This document shows, piece by piece, positions 1 to 6,015 of a stretch of DNA of 14,692 nucleotides. Under the pieces are notes generated by a model. It was not told the DNA's origin. It worked only from the letters and a program-made list of their open reading frames with translations, and searched no databases. Position 1 is the stretch's first letter, and the number at the start of each line of letters is the position of its first letter. Position numbers and translations under genes: made by a program. The DNA comes from JAAXTX01 sp035560715 (lineage in GTDB: Bacteria > Patescibacteriota > Minisyncoccia > Moranbacterales > UBA1568). Location: NCBI GenBank assembly GCA_035560715.1, contig DATMYW010000066.1:1-14692 (forward strand), given 5' to 3'.

Positions 1-53
1 GAGACAGGAATAATGAATTTTGAATGGGGTGTGAATCAGGAGGTCTGTTTCGA

Positions 54-575
54 TTACATTTTTCCAGAACGGTTTTTGGGGTCGCACTCGGTACATCCGT
101 GCGATTCCGCTTGGTCGAGGAGCGAGAGGAGTTTTCGGAAGAAGGCGGCGTGTGCGGTGATCTCCGACTTCGAGAAATATCCGGAAAGCCGGAGCCCTTC
201 CTTCTCGGCGCGCGTCTCGACCGTTCTCAGTTTCCGTTTCCCGAAGGCCGTGAGTGCGAAGGCCGCGAATCGTCGGTCGCTTCCCGACTTCGAGGGGAGT
301 CGCTCCACGAGACCTTTCCTCTCGAGCGTACCGAGGCGCTGGCTCAGGTTCGACTTCGTGCCGCCGAGACACTCGAGTATGGCGCCTGGCGAGGACGGCC
401 CGGCGATAGCGAGGTACTTCAATATCTTGAAAGCGGTGAAGGAAAGGTCGAGCGGCTCAAAGATGAGCCGATCGGAAAGTCGCTCGATCCGTGTCGCCGC
501 ATGAAGGATCGGCGAGACCAGGTCGTCGGATTGTACCGGTTTTTCCCCTTCCGTCTGATGCGGACGTCGTTCCAT
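54..575 (-). CDS. MarR-family winged-helix transcriptional regulator
   Basis: The 173-aa product has the MarR layout: a basic variable N-terminus, a helix around residues 43-57, a helix-turn-helix at about 61-92 whose recognition helix carries TKSNLSQRLGTLERKG, and a wing at about 93-110 containing SGSDRRFAAFALT. A long helix after the wing (about 112-130) and a C-terminal helix (about 138-156) would form the dimer interface. Such proteins usually repress neighbouring or divergent genes and release DNA on binding a ligand or on thiol oxidation. Two cysteines (161 and 164, as CTEC) sit near the C-terminus and could be redox or metal sensitive, which is inference. The gene diverges from the ferritin-like gene at 699, the natural candidate target. 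Its ATG follows only a weak SD (GGAACC). Confidence 0.85.
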   Translation of the reverse strand: MERRPHQTEGEKPVQSDDLVSPILHAATRIERLSDRLIFEPLDLSFTAFKILKYLAIAGPSSPGAILECLGGTKSNLSQRLGTLERKGLVERLPSKSGSDRRFAAFALTAFGKRKLRTVETRAEKEGLRLSGYFSKSEITAHAAFFRKLLSLLDQAESHGCTECDPKNRSGKM

Positions 576-599
576 ATGCGTATCGGTTCCGTTCCGTAT

Positions 600-627
600 A
601 GTTTATCAATTAACCGTTTTTTGTCAA
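600..627 (-). promoter_or_regulatory. Putative promoter of the MarR gene
   Basis: On the minus strand a perfect -35 TTGACA (complement of 622-627) lies 16 bp from TAAACT (complement of 600-605, 4 of 6 to consensus). It is about 25 bp upstream of the MarR start codon. It overlaps the inverted repeat at 601-629, so the regulator could block its own promoter. Confidence 0.5.
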
Positions 628-629
628 AC
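601..629. promoter_or_regulatory. Imperfect inverted repeat, candidate MarR operator
   Basis: GTTTATCAA (601-609) and TTGTCAAAC (621-629) are inverted copies of each other at 7 of 9 positions, separated by 11 bp. The element covers the -35 and -10 of the minus-strand MarR promoter and lies upstream of the extended -10 of the ferritin-like gene. MarR dimers bind such dyads. The assignment rests on position and symmetry only. Confidence 0.4.
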
Positions 630-662
630 GTCGGTCTTACGCGGGCGGATGCCGCTCCCGTG

Positions 663-671
663 TGGTATAAT
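663..671 (+). promoter_or_regulatory. Extended -10 promoter of the ferritin-like gene
   Basis: A perfect TATAAT (666-671) is preceded by TGG (663-665), the TGn extension of an extended -10 element. No good -35 exists at the usual spacing, as is common for extended -10 promoters. Transcription would start near 678, giving a leader of about 20 nt before the ATG at 699. Confidence 0.6.
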
Positions 672-698
672 GACCGCGTAAACGTTGAAGACAACCGT

Positions 699-1121
699 AT
701 GGAAATCACGATGGACGGGTTCGTCGACGAACTGAACCGCGATCTCGCGGACGAGTTCGGTGCGGCGGTGCAGTACGTGCAGCACGCGGCGATGATGACG
801 GGGCCGGAGTACGATGCGATCGGGAAGGAACTCATCATCCACTCGAACGAGGAGATGATGCACGCGGTCTCGCTCTCGAACATCATCCGCGACCTCGGCG
901 GCGTGCCGGGAGTCGACGTGTCCGAGCGGAACGTCTCCATGGATTCGCGGGAGATGCTCGAACAGGACCTCGCGGGAGAAGAGGGGGCGATCGCGCGCTA
1001 CAAGGAGCGTATCGCGCAGGCGGAAGCGCTCGGCGAGTACGGCGTCCGCCGTCTATTGGAGGACATCCTCATGATGGAGGAGGAGCACCGTCGAGACCTG
1101 ACGAACTCGCTCGGTCGCTAG
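699..1121 (+). CDS. Ferritin-like di-iron protein (bacterioferritin/DPS superfamily)
   Basis: The 140-aa four-helix protein keeps the full di-iron ligand pattern of bacterioferritin: E19 in DEFGAAVQY, E52 and H55 in NEEMMHA, E94 or E95 in AGEEGAIARY, and E126 with H129 in MEEEHRRDL. It is shorter than typical bacterioferritin (about 158 aa). Met53 falls where E. coli Bfr has its haem-ligating Met52, but haem binding cannot be claimed. Expected role: oxidising and storing Fe(II) or consuming peroxide in the cytoplasm. The open frame extends far upstream, but that part overlaps the MarR gene; the start at 699 is chosen because it follows the promoter by a short leader and begins the first ferritin helix. 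An ATG at 711 is possible. No strong SD. The gene ends at a bidirectional terminator. Confidence 0.85.
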   Translation: MEITMDGFVDELNRDLADEFGAAVQYVQHAAMMTGPEYDAIGKELIIHSNEEMMHAVSLSNIIRDLGGVPGVDVSERNVSMDSREMLEQDLAGEEGAIARYKERIAQAEALGEYGVRRLLEDILMMEEEHRRDLTNSLGR

Positions 1122-1142
1122 GGTCGGATCGGAGATAAAAAG

Positions 1143-1170
1143 AAGGCCTCTGAGGTGAGGCCTTTTTCTT
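1143..1170. terminator. Bidirectional rho-independent terminator
   Basis: AAGGCCTC (1143-1150) pairs with GAGGCCTT (1157-1164) around a 6-nt loop. T residues follow on the plus strand, and A residues precede it so the minus strand also gets a U tract. It serves the ferritin-like gene (+) and the convergent small ORF ending at 1183 (-). Confidence 0.85.
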
Positions 1171-1182
1171 GCGTTGTTTTCC

Positions 1183-1440
1183 CTATTCGCTGGTTTTTTC
1201 ACTGAGGAAGATTTTTCCGATGCGCGCGTTTCCGGGATCGTCCGTCGCACAGAACGAATCTTCCGGCGGATATCCCGGTTGTCCCGGTTCGTCTCCGCCG
1301 TTATCGTGATAGGGATCGTGATTTTGGTCACTGCGTGTTCCGGGTTTCAGTGAGTCGTGTCTGTAGTTCGGCATATCGATGACGTTGTTGTTAAGGAGAT
1401 TCCGAAAGAACAAGTCGTCATTATAGGGAGTTTTTTCCAT
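1183..1440 (-). CDS. Small hydrophilic orphan protein (85 aa)
   Basis: Not recognised. The 85-aa product starts MEKTPYNDDLFFRNLLNNN and becomes rich in Asp, Gly and Pro (for example GGDEPGQPGYPPEDS), so the C-terminal half is probably disordered. No membrane segment or signal peptide is visible. I think it is real because its codons end mostly in G or C like the neighbours, and because it converges on a terminator whose minus-strand U tract would serve it. The frame stays open upstream to 1671, but codon use and protein character deteriorate before 1440, so the ATG at 1440 is preferred. Only a weak GGAAAC lies upstream as an SD. Confidence 0.5.
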   Translation of the reverse strand: MEKTPYNDDLFFRNLLNNNVIDMPNYRHDSLKPGTRSDQNHDPYHDNGGDEPGQPGYPPEDSFCATDDPGNARIGKIFLSEKTSE

Positions 1441-1470
1441 ATTGTCCAGTTTCCGGCGTCGGAAAACGTT

Positions 1471-1499
1471 TTGACAATACTTTCGAACTTGTTTATGTT
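1471..1499 (+). promoter_or_regulatory. Putative sigma-70-type promoter for the tandem orphan genes
   Basis: A perfect TTGACA (1471-1476) is spaced 17 bp from TATGTT (1494-1499). It is followed by GGAGG (1537-1541) and the ATG at 1546, the right order to drive the tandem copies that begin there. Confidence 0.45.
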
Positions 1500-1545
1500 G
1501 CCTGCATTCGTTACTTATCAACTCAAACCGAAATACGGAGGCGCT

Positions 1546-1979
1546 ATGGTTACGATCGGGTCGTCGGATATCCCGTTCTGGAGCGGTACGTTGAGAGGCA
1601 TTTCGGGAACTTTTCATGAGTGCGCGCTCGGAGATGATGTCGGTATATCTGAAGATTGAGAAACGATTCAAGAGGAATACGCGTAAGTATTTTCTGCTCC
1701 GTGTCCGGCAGTCGTTCGGAGGATCCAGAAATCCGTCCGGAAAAGATATCCGGAGAAAACGTTCTTCGGTACCGTGATGTCCTTGAGGCCGGGTGTGCGT
1801 CGGTCATCGCCGAAAAGGACCGCCTCTTGGTTGGATTCGAAATCCCGTATCCCGTTCCGGAGGTACTGTTGTTGGTCGGTGATGTGAAAATCGGCACGTG
1901 GCTCGATCGGACGGCTTCCCTATATTGTCCAGAAACGCTATTTATCAACCAGAAACCATTCAGGAGGAAACATGAATAA
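1546..1979 (+). pseudogene. Degenerate upstream copy (A) of a tandem orphan gene, two frameshifts
   Basis: Family not recognised. GGAGG (1537-1541) precedes the ATG at 1546, and the coding signal then moves through three frames: one from 1546, a second covering about 1616-1714, and the third to the stop at 1979. Read this way it matches copy B (1972-2565) in order. The segment at 1643-1714 (contains KIEKRFKRNTRKYFLL) aligns without gaps to 2065-2136 (GIERRFREHPREHFLL), 12 of 24 residues identical. EVLLLVGDVKIGTWL (1860-1904) aligns to EAAIFVGDAEIGAWL (2419-2463), 8 of 15 identical. The distance from start codon to the first block also agrees (97 versus 93 nt). Its stop overlaps the start of copy B by 8 nt, as in translationally coupled genes. 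Sequencing error is the main alternative to decay. Confidence 0.55.
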
Positions 1980-2565
1980 TCGAGTGATTCAGTACAAAAA
2001 CAGGTCCTACTTCACTGACGGCTTTGGATCGCTTCCGGAAGATGCGATCCGTGCCGGAACCGGCGTCTACGACGGTATAGAGCGGCGGTTTCGCGAACAT
2101 CCGCGGGAGCATTTCCTGCTGATGCTCCGGACCAGCCATTCCTCGTGGACGTATCTTTTCGGAACGATCGAGAAGCATCAGAGAACCGATACCGACATCG
2201 ACGATCCCGCGGTCGGTTTCGTCGGAGAGCGCTATTTTTTCGGTTATCACTCCGCGAATGCGAGATCCCAGGTCAGTCCGGGCAGACCGTCTTCGGGTCT
2301 GGAGAATGTCGCTCAAGCATTTTGCTCCCTGTTCGATATGCTCGTGCTGGAACTGGATTCCGTGAAGCAGTAGATCGATATGATTCCGGCCGGTAGCTGC
2401 GCTCCGAAGCCGGCCCTGGAAGCGGCGATCTTCGTGGGAGACGCGGAAATCGGAGCATGGCTCTATTCGGACGATTCGGCGGGACATCGCGATCACTTTT
2501 TTACGGATGCTCGTCGAGTCCGGATGGTCGCTCGTCCGCGAATCACGGAGTTACGAGGAGCATAA
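1972..2565 (+). pseudogene. Downstream copy (B) of the tandem orphan gene, interrupted by in-frame TAG
   Basis: An SD (AGGAGG) lies 5 nt before the ATG at 1972. The first reading frame (1972-2373, 133 aa) is intact, with codon use like the neighbours. It ends in TAG at 2371-2373, yet the same frame continues to TAA at 2565, and that extension carries the VGDAEIGAWL block also found in copy A. The simplest reading is a roughly 197-codon ancestral gene with one nonsense mutation. A functional 133-aa protein is possible instead. The product looks soluble: RSYFTDGFGS near the N-terminus, the GIERRFREHPREHFLL helix, then a mixed alpha/beta region with ERYFFGYHS. No known motif is recognised. Confidence 0.55.
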
Positions 2566-2746
2566 GTGTATCCAGTCGGAAATACGGCGCTTCAATGAAC
2601 GGTACGATAAGCTCGGGTCCGATATATACCGGATCGGGTGTTTGATTCGTGACGCAATGGAAAAGAGTGACCCTGCCGGACTCGTCGAATGCGTTCTCAA
2701 TGATGTCGGGACAAGAACCGATAGTCGTGGAAACAGAAAGAAGAGG
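2507..2746 (+). pseudogene. Helical reading frame running into a terminator, probable gene remnant
   Basis: In a third frame, open from at least about 2393, lies a strongly protein-like stretch: FLRMLVESGWSLVRE then YEEHKCIQSEIRRFNERYDK and CLIRDAMEKSD. It looks like a pair of charged amphipathic helices. The ATG at 2507 has no SD. The frame does not stop before the hairpin at 2748-2783 and formally continues to 2872 inside the exonuclease gene, so the native stop has probably been lost by a frameshift. It may be the 3' part of copy B after a frameshift near 2465-2500, or a separate decayed gene. Function unknown. Confidence 0.35.
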
Positions 2747-2747
2747 A

Positions 2748-2786
2748 AAGAAGGGGATTTCATGAATTTCGGAATCCCCTTTTCTT
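2748..2786 (+). terminator. Rho-independent terminator
   Basis: AAGGGGATTTC (2751-2761) pairs with GGAATCCCCTT (2771-2781) around a 9-nt loop, followed by TTTTCTT. It ends the tandem-copy region and lies just upstream of the exonuclease gene, so that gene probably has its own promoter, which I could not find. Confidence 0.75.
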
Positions 2787-2829
2787 GTCTCTTCCTTTTT
2801 TTCCCCGTTCCCGCTACCATGGAATCACT

Positions 2830-3621
2830 ATGTCGAAGCGGAAGGGAATCACTGTCGTGTCCTGGAACGTGAACGGCTTGCGGGCGGCGGGGCGCAAGGG
2901 CTTTTCGGAATGGATCGGCAGGGGGGCGTACGATATCGTCGCCATCCAGGAAACGAAATTGCAGTCGGTCGACCAGCTCCCGGACGAACTTCAGGGGCCG
3001 GACGGGTATTTCGCGTACTTTCATTGCGCGACCGAGCGCAAGGGGTATAGCGGTACGGCGATCTATACGAAGCAAGAGCCGCGGGTCGTGCGGACTCACT
3101 TCGGCGACGACTCACTCCTGTCGAAGGAGGGGCGCGTCATCGAGATGGAGTTTCCCGAGTTCACGCTGCTCAACATCTATTTCCCGAACGGCGGGGCGGG
3201 CGAGGAGCGTCTCCGTTTCAAGCTCCGTTTTTATGACGAGTTCCTGACGCACGTGAAGGACCTTGTCGTATCCGGAAAAAAAGTCGTGTTCTGCGGCGAC
3301 GTGAATACCGCTCACGACGAGATCGACCTTGCCCGGCCGAAGGAGAACGAGCGGAACACCGGCTTTCTCCGGATCGAGCGCGATTGGATCGACCGACTCG
3401 GGCCCGCCGGATTCCATGACACGTTCCGGACGCTTCATCCCGATACGGTCGCCTATACGTGGTGGGATCTGAAGACGTATGCGCGCGATCGCAATGTCGG
3501 GTGGCGCCTCGACTATTTTTTCGTGAGTGACGACCTGTTGGACGCCGTACACGACGCGTTCGTCCTGCCCGATGTGCAGGGCTCCGACCATTGTCCCGTT
3601 GGCGTGACGCTCTCGGTCTGA
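2830..3621 (+). CDS. xth: Exodeoxyribonuclease III (ExoA/XthA-type AP endonuclease)
   Basis: The 263-aa product is the normal length for this family. All hallmark motifs of the endonuclease/exonuclease/phosphatase fold are present: N13 in SWNVNGLRA, the metal-binding E41 in QETK, the GYSGTAIY strand (72-79), Y117 in NIYFPNG, D157 and N159 in GDVN, then DLARPKEN, D229 in WRLDYFF, and the D253/H254 pair in GSDHCP. The enzyme cuts the backbone 5' of abasic sites and removes 3' blocking groups in base excision repair. The frame is open back to 2785, but the ATG at 2830 is chosen because MSKRKGITVVSWNVNG matches family N-termini and the upstream part overlaps the terminator tail. No convincing SD or promoter is visible between 2787 and 2829. 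A bidirectional terminator follows. Confidence 0.96.
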   Translation: MSKRKGITVVSWNVNGLRAAGRKGFSEWIGRGAYDIVAIQETKLQSVDQLPDELQGPDGYFAYFHCATERKGYSGTAIYTKQEPRVVRTHFGDDSLLSKEGRVIEMEFPEFTLLNIYFPNGGAGEERLRFKLRFYDEFLTHVKDLVVSGKKVVFCGDVNTAHDEIDLARPKENERNTGFLRIERDWIDRLGPAGFHDTFRTLHPDTVAYTWWDLKTYARDRNVGWRLDYFFVSDDLLDAVHDAFVLPDVQGSDHCPVGVTLSV

Positions 3622-3674
3622 ACTTCCCTGGTTATCCTGCTGTCGCGTCTCGGATATTTCGCGTAATAAAATAG

Positions 3675-3706
3675 CCGCCTCATCCGCGCGGATGAGGCGG
3701 TCTTTT
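3675..3706. terminator. Bidirectional terminator between convergent genes
   Basis: CCGCCTCATCC (3675-3685) and GGATGAGGCGG (3690-3700) form a perfect 11-bp stem with a 4-nt loop. TCTTTT follows on the plus strand; AATAAAATA precedes, giving U residues on the minus strand. It ends exonuclease III (+) and the orphan at 3732-4430 (-). Confidence 0.85.
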
Positions 3707-3731
3707 CCAGTATTTTCGATTGAGACTCCGA

Positions 3732-4430
3732 TCAACGTGTTCTGGTGATTACGGGAAAGTCGAATCCCTGTTCGTCGCTGATCCGAACCGAGTACGATCC
3801 CTGCTTGACGCGGTCCCAGAGGGGTGCGGCCAGCGATTCCGGAATACCAAGCAGTACATACCCCGACCCTTCTTTGAGGATAACGAAATAGTCTTTGTGG
3901 TTTTTCAATTTCCCTGCCGCCGCGATCCGGTAGTCGGCATTCTTCCGTAGTCGCCTCTGTTTAAAATGGCCTTTTCGACTCGGACTTTCGCAGATGACAT
4001 AAATCCGCGGAGACATCGTCGACACGGAATCTTGTCGTATCCGGTTTTCGTATCGAGACGGTCCGGGCGCGAAGAACGCGGGGTCATCGGCAGCGATCGG
4101 CTTGAGGGTGAGGTCCTGCCAAAGACTGAAGCTGAGCGTGCTTGAGTCCTTCCGTGCCAATTCGACCAGGAAGCTTTCCGGTACGGCTTGAAGAATGTAA
4201 AGCGGCGAGCTCCCGTCACCTCCGCCTCCCGATGTGATCGGAAATTCGAAGAGAAAAATTTTCTTTTCGTGCATGGCTATGAGGATGAGCGCGCCCGTCG
4301 AGCCGCCTGCCGCCAGTACGCGATATCCCCGGAAAAGACCGTCTTCGATCGCTATTTCTTGGAAGACTTTCCCATACACGCCCCGCGGACTGTGGCTGTT
4401 TACCGTGAGCCTCTCATTGTTCGGTTTCAT
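3732..4430 (-). CDS. Orphan protein of unknown function (232 aa)
   Basis: Not recognised. The ATG is preceded by AGGAG at good spacing, and the gene ends at a shared terminator, so it is very probably expressed. No clear signal peptide or transmembrane helix; a moderately hydrophobic stretch (about residues 36-62, GGSTGALILIAM then KKIFLFEF) looks like paired beta strands. A Gly-rich loop (SGGGGDGSS, about 67-75) follows. The second half has alternating hydrophobic strands (PRIYVICES, DYFVILKEGSGYVLLGIP) and a basic patch KGHFKQRRLRKN. The overall impression is a soluble, mainly beta protein. Confidence 0.7.
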   Translation of the reverse strand: MKPNNERLTVNSHSPRGVYGKVFQEIAIEDGLFRGYRVLAAGGSTGALILIAMHEKKIFLFEFPITSGGGGDGSSPLYILQAVPESFLVELARKDSSTLSFSLWQDLTLKPIAADDPAFFAPGPSRYENRIRQDSVSTMSPRIYVICESPSRKGHFKQRRLRKNADYRIAAAGKLKNHKDYFVILKEGSGYVLLGIPESLAAPLWDRVKQGSYSVRISDEQGFDFPVITRTR

Positions 4431-4584
4431 CGGATGTGCTCCTTCCGGTCCCGAGGACCGATGGATTAGTGGGTGGATGTGAAAGAATTTGTTTGTTCCA
4501 GCGGGATATCATCCTATTTTCCGACGATCGTGTCAAATCCATCTGCCGAAAGGCGTGTTCGGGATATCTCTTGCTGAAACGCGC

Positions 4585-4590
4585 TATACT
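4585..4590 (+). promoter_or_regulatory. -10 element of acylphosphatase gene, probably leaderless
   Basis: TATACT ends 6 nt before the ATG at 4597. Normal spacing from the -10 would place the transcription start at or next to the start codon, and no SD is present, so the mRNA is probably leaderless. No good -35 was found. Confidence 0.4.
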
Positions 4591-4596
4591 GTAGGC

Positions 4597-4869
4597 ATGG
4601 AAAATGTCCGTTTGCGAATGCGGTTGTATGGCCGGGTTCAGGGAGTGAACTTCCGTTCTTCGGCGAAGCGTGAGGCGAGCCGTCTCGGTCTGTCGGGATT
4701 CGCGAAAAACGAACCGGATGGGAGCGTGACGGTCGAAGTCGAAGGGACACGCGGAGCGGCGGCCGCGTTCCGGATGTGGGCGGGCACGGGACCGGCACGC
4801 GCGGATGTCATCAGGGTGGAATCGTTCGAGGTCTCTCCGGTCGGTGGGAAGGGATTCGCCGTAAGCTGA
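4597..4869 (+). CDS. acyP: Acylphosphatase
   Basis: The 90-aa protein matches the acylphosphatase family in length and signature. GRVQGVNFRSSAKREA (12-27) contains the phosphate-binding loop with catalytic R20; GLSGFAKNEPDGSVTVEVEG (31-50) contains catalytic N38. It hydrolyses carboxyl-phosphate bonds such as acetyl- or carbamoyl-phosphate in the cytoplasm. The frame is open from 4489, but the added N-terminus does not resemble the family, and the ATG at 4597 gives the normal beta-1 strand (RLRMRLYGRVQG). It is followed after 3 nt by the YrdC/TsaC gene, so the two are probably co-transcribed. Confidence 0.93.
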   Translation: MENVRLRMRLYGRVQGVNFRSSAKREASRLGLSGFAKNEPDGSVTVEVEGTRGAAAAFRMWAGTGPARADVIRVESFEVSPVGGKGFAVS

Positions 4870-4872
4870 ACT

Positions 4873-5448
4873 ATGGATCCGTTATCGTTTTCGGACGCCG
4901 CGACACGTATCAGGGAAGGTTCGGTCGGAGTGATTCCGACGGACACGCTCTACGGTCTCGTTGCGTCCGCGCTCGACCCTGCCGCCGTCGTACGCGTGTA
5001 TGGGATCAGGGCGCGCGAAACCGACAAGCCGTGCATCGTGCTGTTCTCTGGTATCTCCGACCTCGGGATATTCGGCATCGACCCGGACAATCGGACGCAT
5101 GAACTGCTGTCGCGTGTCTGGCCCGGCCCGGTCAGCGTGGTGTTGCCGTGCTCTGGGGCGGAATGGGAATATCTCCACCGAGGCACCGGTACGATCGCTT
5201 TCCGGGTGCCGAAGGATGATGCGCTTCACGAATTCTTGGTGAAGGCCGGACCGGTCATCGCACCGTCCGCGAACCGCGCGGGAGAGAAACCGGCCGTGAC
5301 CGCGGCGGAGGCGGAAGCGTATTTCGGCGACCACATCGACTTCGTCGTGGACGGCGGGATACTTGGTGGCGTTCCCTCGACCGTTGCGCGGATCGAACAA
5401 GGGGAATGGGTCGTCCTCCGGCAGGGGAGCGTACCGATTCCGTCATGA
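4873..5448 (+). CDS. tsaC: Sua5/YciO/YrdC family, probable threonylcarbamoyl-AMP synthase
   Basis: The 191-aa product is a single YrdC domain without the C-terminal Sua5 extension, hence TsaC-like. Diagnostic segments: PTDTLYGL (22-29), VYGIRARETDKPCIVL (42-57), WPGPVSVVLP (83-92), TIAFRVPKD (107-115), the nucleotide-binding PSAN (131-134) and GGVPSTVARI (165-174). The enzyme makes threonylcarbamoyl-AMP from threonine, bicarbonate and ATP for the t6A37 modification of ANN-decoding tRNAs. In the usual KxR motif the first lysine is R46 here (RAR), a conservative change. The ATG lies 3 nt after the acylphosphatase stop, indicating an operon. Other YrdC-domain roles cannot be excluded. Confidence 0.88.
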   Translation: MDPLSFSDAATRIREGSVGVIPTDTLYGLVASALDPAAVVRVYGIRARETDKPCIVLFSGISDLGIFGIDPDNRTHELLSRVWPGPVSVVLPCSGAEWEYLHRGTGTIAFRVPKDDALHEFLVKAGPVIAPSANRAGEKPAVTAAEAEAYFGDHIDFVVDGGILGGVPSTVARIEQGEWVVLRQGSVPIPS

Positions 5449-5458
5449 GCCATAAGAG

Positions 5459-5481
5459 AGACGAGGCATGCCTCGTCTTTA
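5459..5481 (+). terminator. Hairpin downstream of tsaC, probable weak terminator
   Basis: Positions 5459-5478 form a perfect palindrome (AGACGAGG, CATG loop, CCTCGTCT), followed only by TT and A. The short T run suggests weak termination. It sits 10 nt after the tsaC stop. Confidence 0.5.
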
Positions 5482-5520
5482 CGGATACCGGATGTTTTCG
5501 GGACCATCGGTAGTCTTTTT

Positions 5521-5874
5521 TTATGCGATTTTCTTGAACGTGATCTTGTAGGACGGCTCGTACTCGGTGTCGTTCTTGTCCTTGAGCTGGATGCTCTTGC
5601 CGTCCATGAGGTTCGTCATCGCGATGTCGGTGAGCATCTGGTCGAGTTCGGCGATCTCCGCCACGGCGCGCTCGAACTCCTCCCAGCGTCGGCCCATGCC
5701 GATCTGCGCGTTCTGCTCGCGGGTCTTCTTCTTTTCGCGGAGCTTTTCCAGTTCCTCCTTCACTTCCTGGAATTCTTCGTCCTGAGCGAGGATGTCACGG
5801 TACTCCCGGCTGATTTCCTTCTTGGTCTGCTTCAGTTCCTGGATCTCGTTGAAGACCTCCTGTATGTCCTTCAT
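5521..5874 (-). CDS. Small coiled-coil protein of the CPR-associated type
   Basis: The 117-aa product is about three quarters charged coiled coil: heptads run through QEVFNEIQELKQTKKEISRE, then EEFQEVKEELEKLREKKKT, and a second helix WEEFERAVAEIAELDQMLTD. It ends in a short beta-rich tail (SIQLKDKND, YEPSYKITFKKIA). I recall similar short proteins starting MKDIQE with this coil-plus-tail plan in Parcubacteria-like genomes, but no function is known. The helical pair may form a dimeric hairpin. No SD is visible; expression probably depends on the extended -10 promoter 32 nt upstream. The gene diverges from the membrane hydrolase at 6016. Confidence 0.85.
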   Translation of the reverse strand: MKDIQEVFNEIQELKQTKKEISREYRDILAQDEEFQEVKEELEKLREKKKTREQNAQIGMGRRWEEFERAVAEIAELDQMLTDIAMTNLMDGKSIQLKDKNDTEYEPSYKITFKKIA

Positions 5875-5906
5875 ACCGTTCGACTTAGCGGGTTAAACAT
5901 TGTGCC

Positions 5907-5915
5907 ATTGTAGCA
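5907..5915 (-). promoter_or_regulatory. Extended -10 promoter of the coiled-coil gene
   Basis: On the minus strand TGC immediately precedes TACAAT (complement of 5907-5912), a TGn extended -10 element. The leader to the start codon would be about 25 nt. No strong -35 is present. Confidence 0.55.
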
Positions 5916-5957
5916 GAATTATCCGGACAGATGAAGTCCTTACCGCGCACCGGTTCG

Positions 5958-5986
5958 TTGTTTCTGAAGTGGCCATGGTGTAAAAT
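5958..5986 (+). promoter_or_regulatory. Putative promoter of the membrane hydrolase gene
   Basis: TTGTTT (5958-5963) lies 17 bp from TAAAAT (5981-5986), followed about 30 nt later by the ATG at 6016. Confidence 0.45.
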
Positions 5987-6015
5987 GCCAGGGATGTCAT
6001 TCTGACACAATAGTC

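Noticed and set aside
24..698. Long plus-strand frame giving the ferritin-like protein a 225-residue N-terminal extension
   Set aside because: It overlaps the MarR gene on the other strand, includes the promoter region, and the extension does not resemble any ferritin; the ATG at 699 fits the domain.
1357..1545. Plus-strand start at GTG 1357 extending the frame of copy A upstream
   Set aside because: It would overlap the minus-strand 85-aa gene and the promoter at 1471-1499; the ATG at 1546 has a proper SD and matches copy B in spacing.
1960..2496. 178-aa minus-strand ORF opposite copy B
   Set aside because: The plus strand has the SD, matching paralogous blocks and better codon pattern; the minus frame is a shadow.
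2540..2700. Third tandem copy of the orphan gene after copy B
   Set aside because: EIRRF resembles IERRF of copy B and an SD-like GAGGAG precedes it, but no further block aligns at the expected distance.
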